15,801 nt of DNA from Amoebophrya sp. AT5.2 (taxonomy: Eukaryota > Sar > Dinophyceae > Syndiniales > Amoebophryaceae): NCBI GenBank assembly GCA_005223375.1, contig RXOD01005119.1, positions 1 through 15,801 of the forward strand. Reading direction: 5' to 3'. This document shows, in pieces, positions 15,435 through 15,801 of this stretch (position 1 is the stretch's first letter; each line of letters starts with the position of its first letter). The notes beneath the pieces are model-generated. The model was not told where the DNA came from. It made no database searches and worked only from the letters and a program-made list of their open reading frames with translations. A program made the translations under genes and the position numbers.

Positions 15435-15801
15435 GTAAGACTTCGCGTTTAATAGATACAGTAGTACGTACCAGAAAGAAGTCAACACGCTACCGCTACG
15501 ACGGATTTGATTTAAATCAGCCACAGCAACGCGTTCCCGCTGTTAATGTTGTAGTTCTGTGATTTTTAATTATGCTACATACAACTATGACTACTAGACC
15601 GCCAACGCGCGCGCAGAGAGCGCGCGCCGGTCTAGAGTTCTTGACTACATGTAGGCCTAAGATTAACTTTGGTATTCGTGTCGTCTTTGAGTGCGGTGTC
15701 GTTTCCATGTGGTCGCGCAATTGACTTGCACGCGCTTTGGTCTTGATGTTTGTCACCGAAGAAGACCGAGCCCAAAACCAAACAGAGCAAAACGAAGCAA
15801 A
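15435..15801. other. Probable last intron or 3' flank of gene 3
   Basis: From the GTAAGA donor candidate to the window end there is no sure exon. The stretch contains the GC-rich hairpin at 15594-15635. The final 40 nt, after CACCGAAG, read in one frame as Lys/Pro/Thr/Gln-rich (KTEPKTKQSKTKQ) and in another as an ATG-led peptide (MFVTEEDRAQNQTEQNEA). Either could begin the next exon or gene, but the sequence ends too soon to say. Confidence 0.35.
15594..15635. repeat. GC-rich hairpin, 16 paired bases with a bulge
   Basis: Outer arms CTAGACCG (15594-15601) and CGGTCTAG (15628-15635) enclose inner arms GCGCGCGC (15607-15614) and GCGCGCGC (15620-15627). A CCAAC bulge lies on the left and an AGAGA loop in the centre. 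Farther out CTACAT and ATGTAG (about 15575 and 15649) are also complementary. The element stands out against AT-rich surroundings. Confidence 0.85.

Overview
The window looks like nuclear DNA of a unicellular eukaryote. Long GC-rich reading frames are interrupted by AT-richer stretches with GT...AG borders and compatible reading phases. Stop codons behave as in the standard code, and no bacterial operon or ribosome-binding-site structure is visible. All three supported genes lie on the + strand. Very long low-complexity proteins, a signal-peptide gene resembling alveolate core-2/I-branching-type glycosyltransferases, and co-oriented genes suggest an alveolate, perhaps dinoflagellate-related. 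That placement is inference. The canonical GT-AG introns and the absence of a recognisable dinoflagellate spliced leader do not add support.

Layout: (1) 3-1811 is the 3' part of a gene for a protein with one hydrophobic segment, a long acidic/serine/alanine-rich stretch and two helical blocks; its family is not recognised. (2) 1812-3157 is a gene-poor spacer. (3) 3158-11330 is read as one five-exon gene for a protein of about 2339 residues. Four introns (3406-3625, 3812-4063, 6205-6538, 9540-9886) join in phase. The protein has RS dipeptides, about 1300 residues of Tyr/Gly/Ser/Lys/His-rich prion-like sequence, an ordered Trp/Cys-containing helical module, a disordered insert, three PPR-like helical units (one built across intron 4) and a His/Tyr-rich tail. 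(4) 11331-13745 is a 2.4-kb AT-richer spacer with a possible poly(A) signal, several short weak ORFs and two hairpins. (5) From 13746 to the window end is a multi-exon gene with an N-terminal signal peptide, a PKAK-type basic repeat, an acidic stretch and, in its last visible exon, a segment resembling the start of a GT14-like domain. It probably continues beyond the window.

No functional link between the genes is evident. The PPR-like solenoid plus condensate-type sequence makes an RNA-associated role plausible for the large protein; the third gene product probably enters the secretory pathway. The most unusual items are the chimeric architecture of the large protein, a near-perfect 20-bp inverted repeat with an in-frame ATG in its loop (3681-3737), and a compact GC-rich hairpin near the 3' end (15594-15635). 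Exon borders were chosen by eye from splice signals and phase; transcript data would be decisive.
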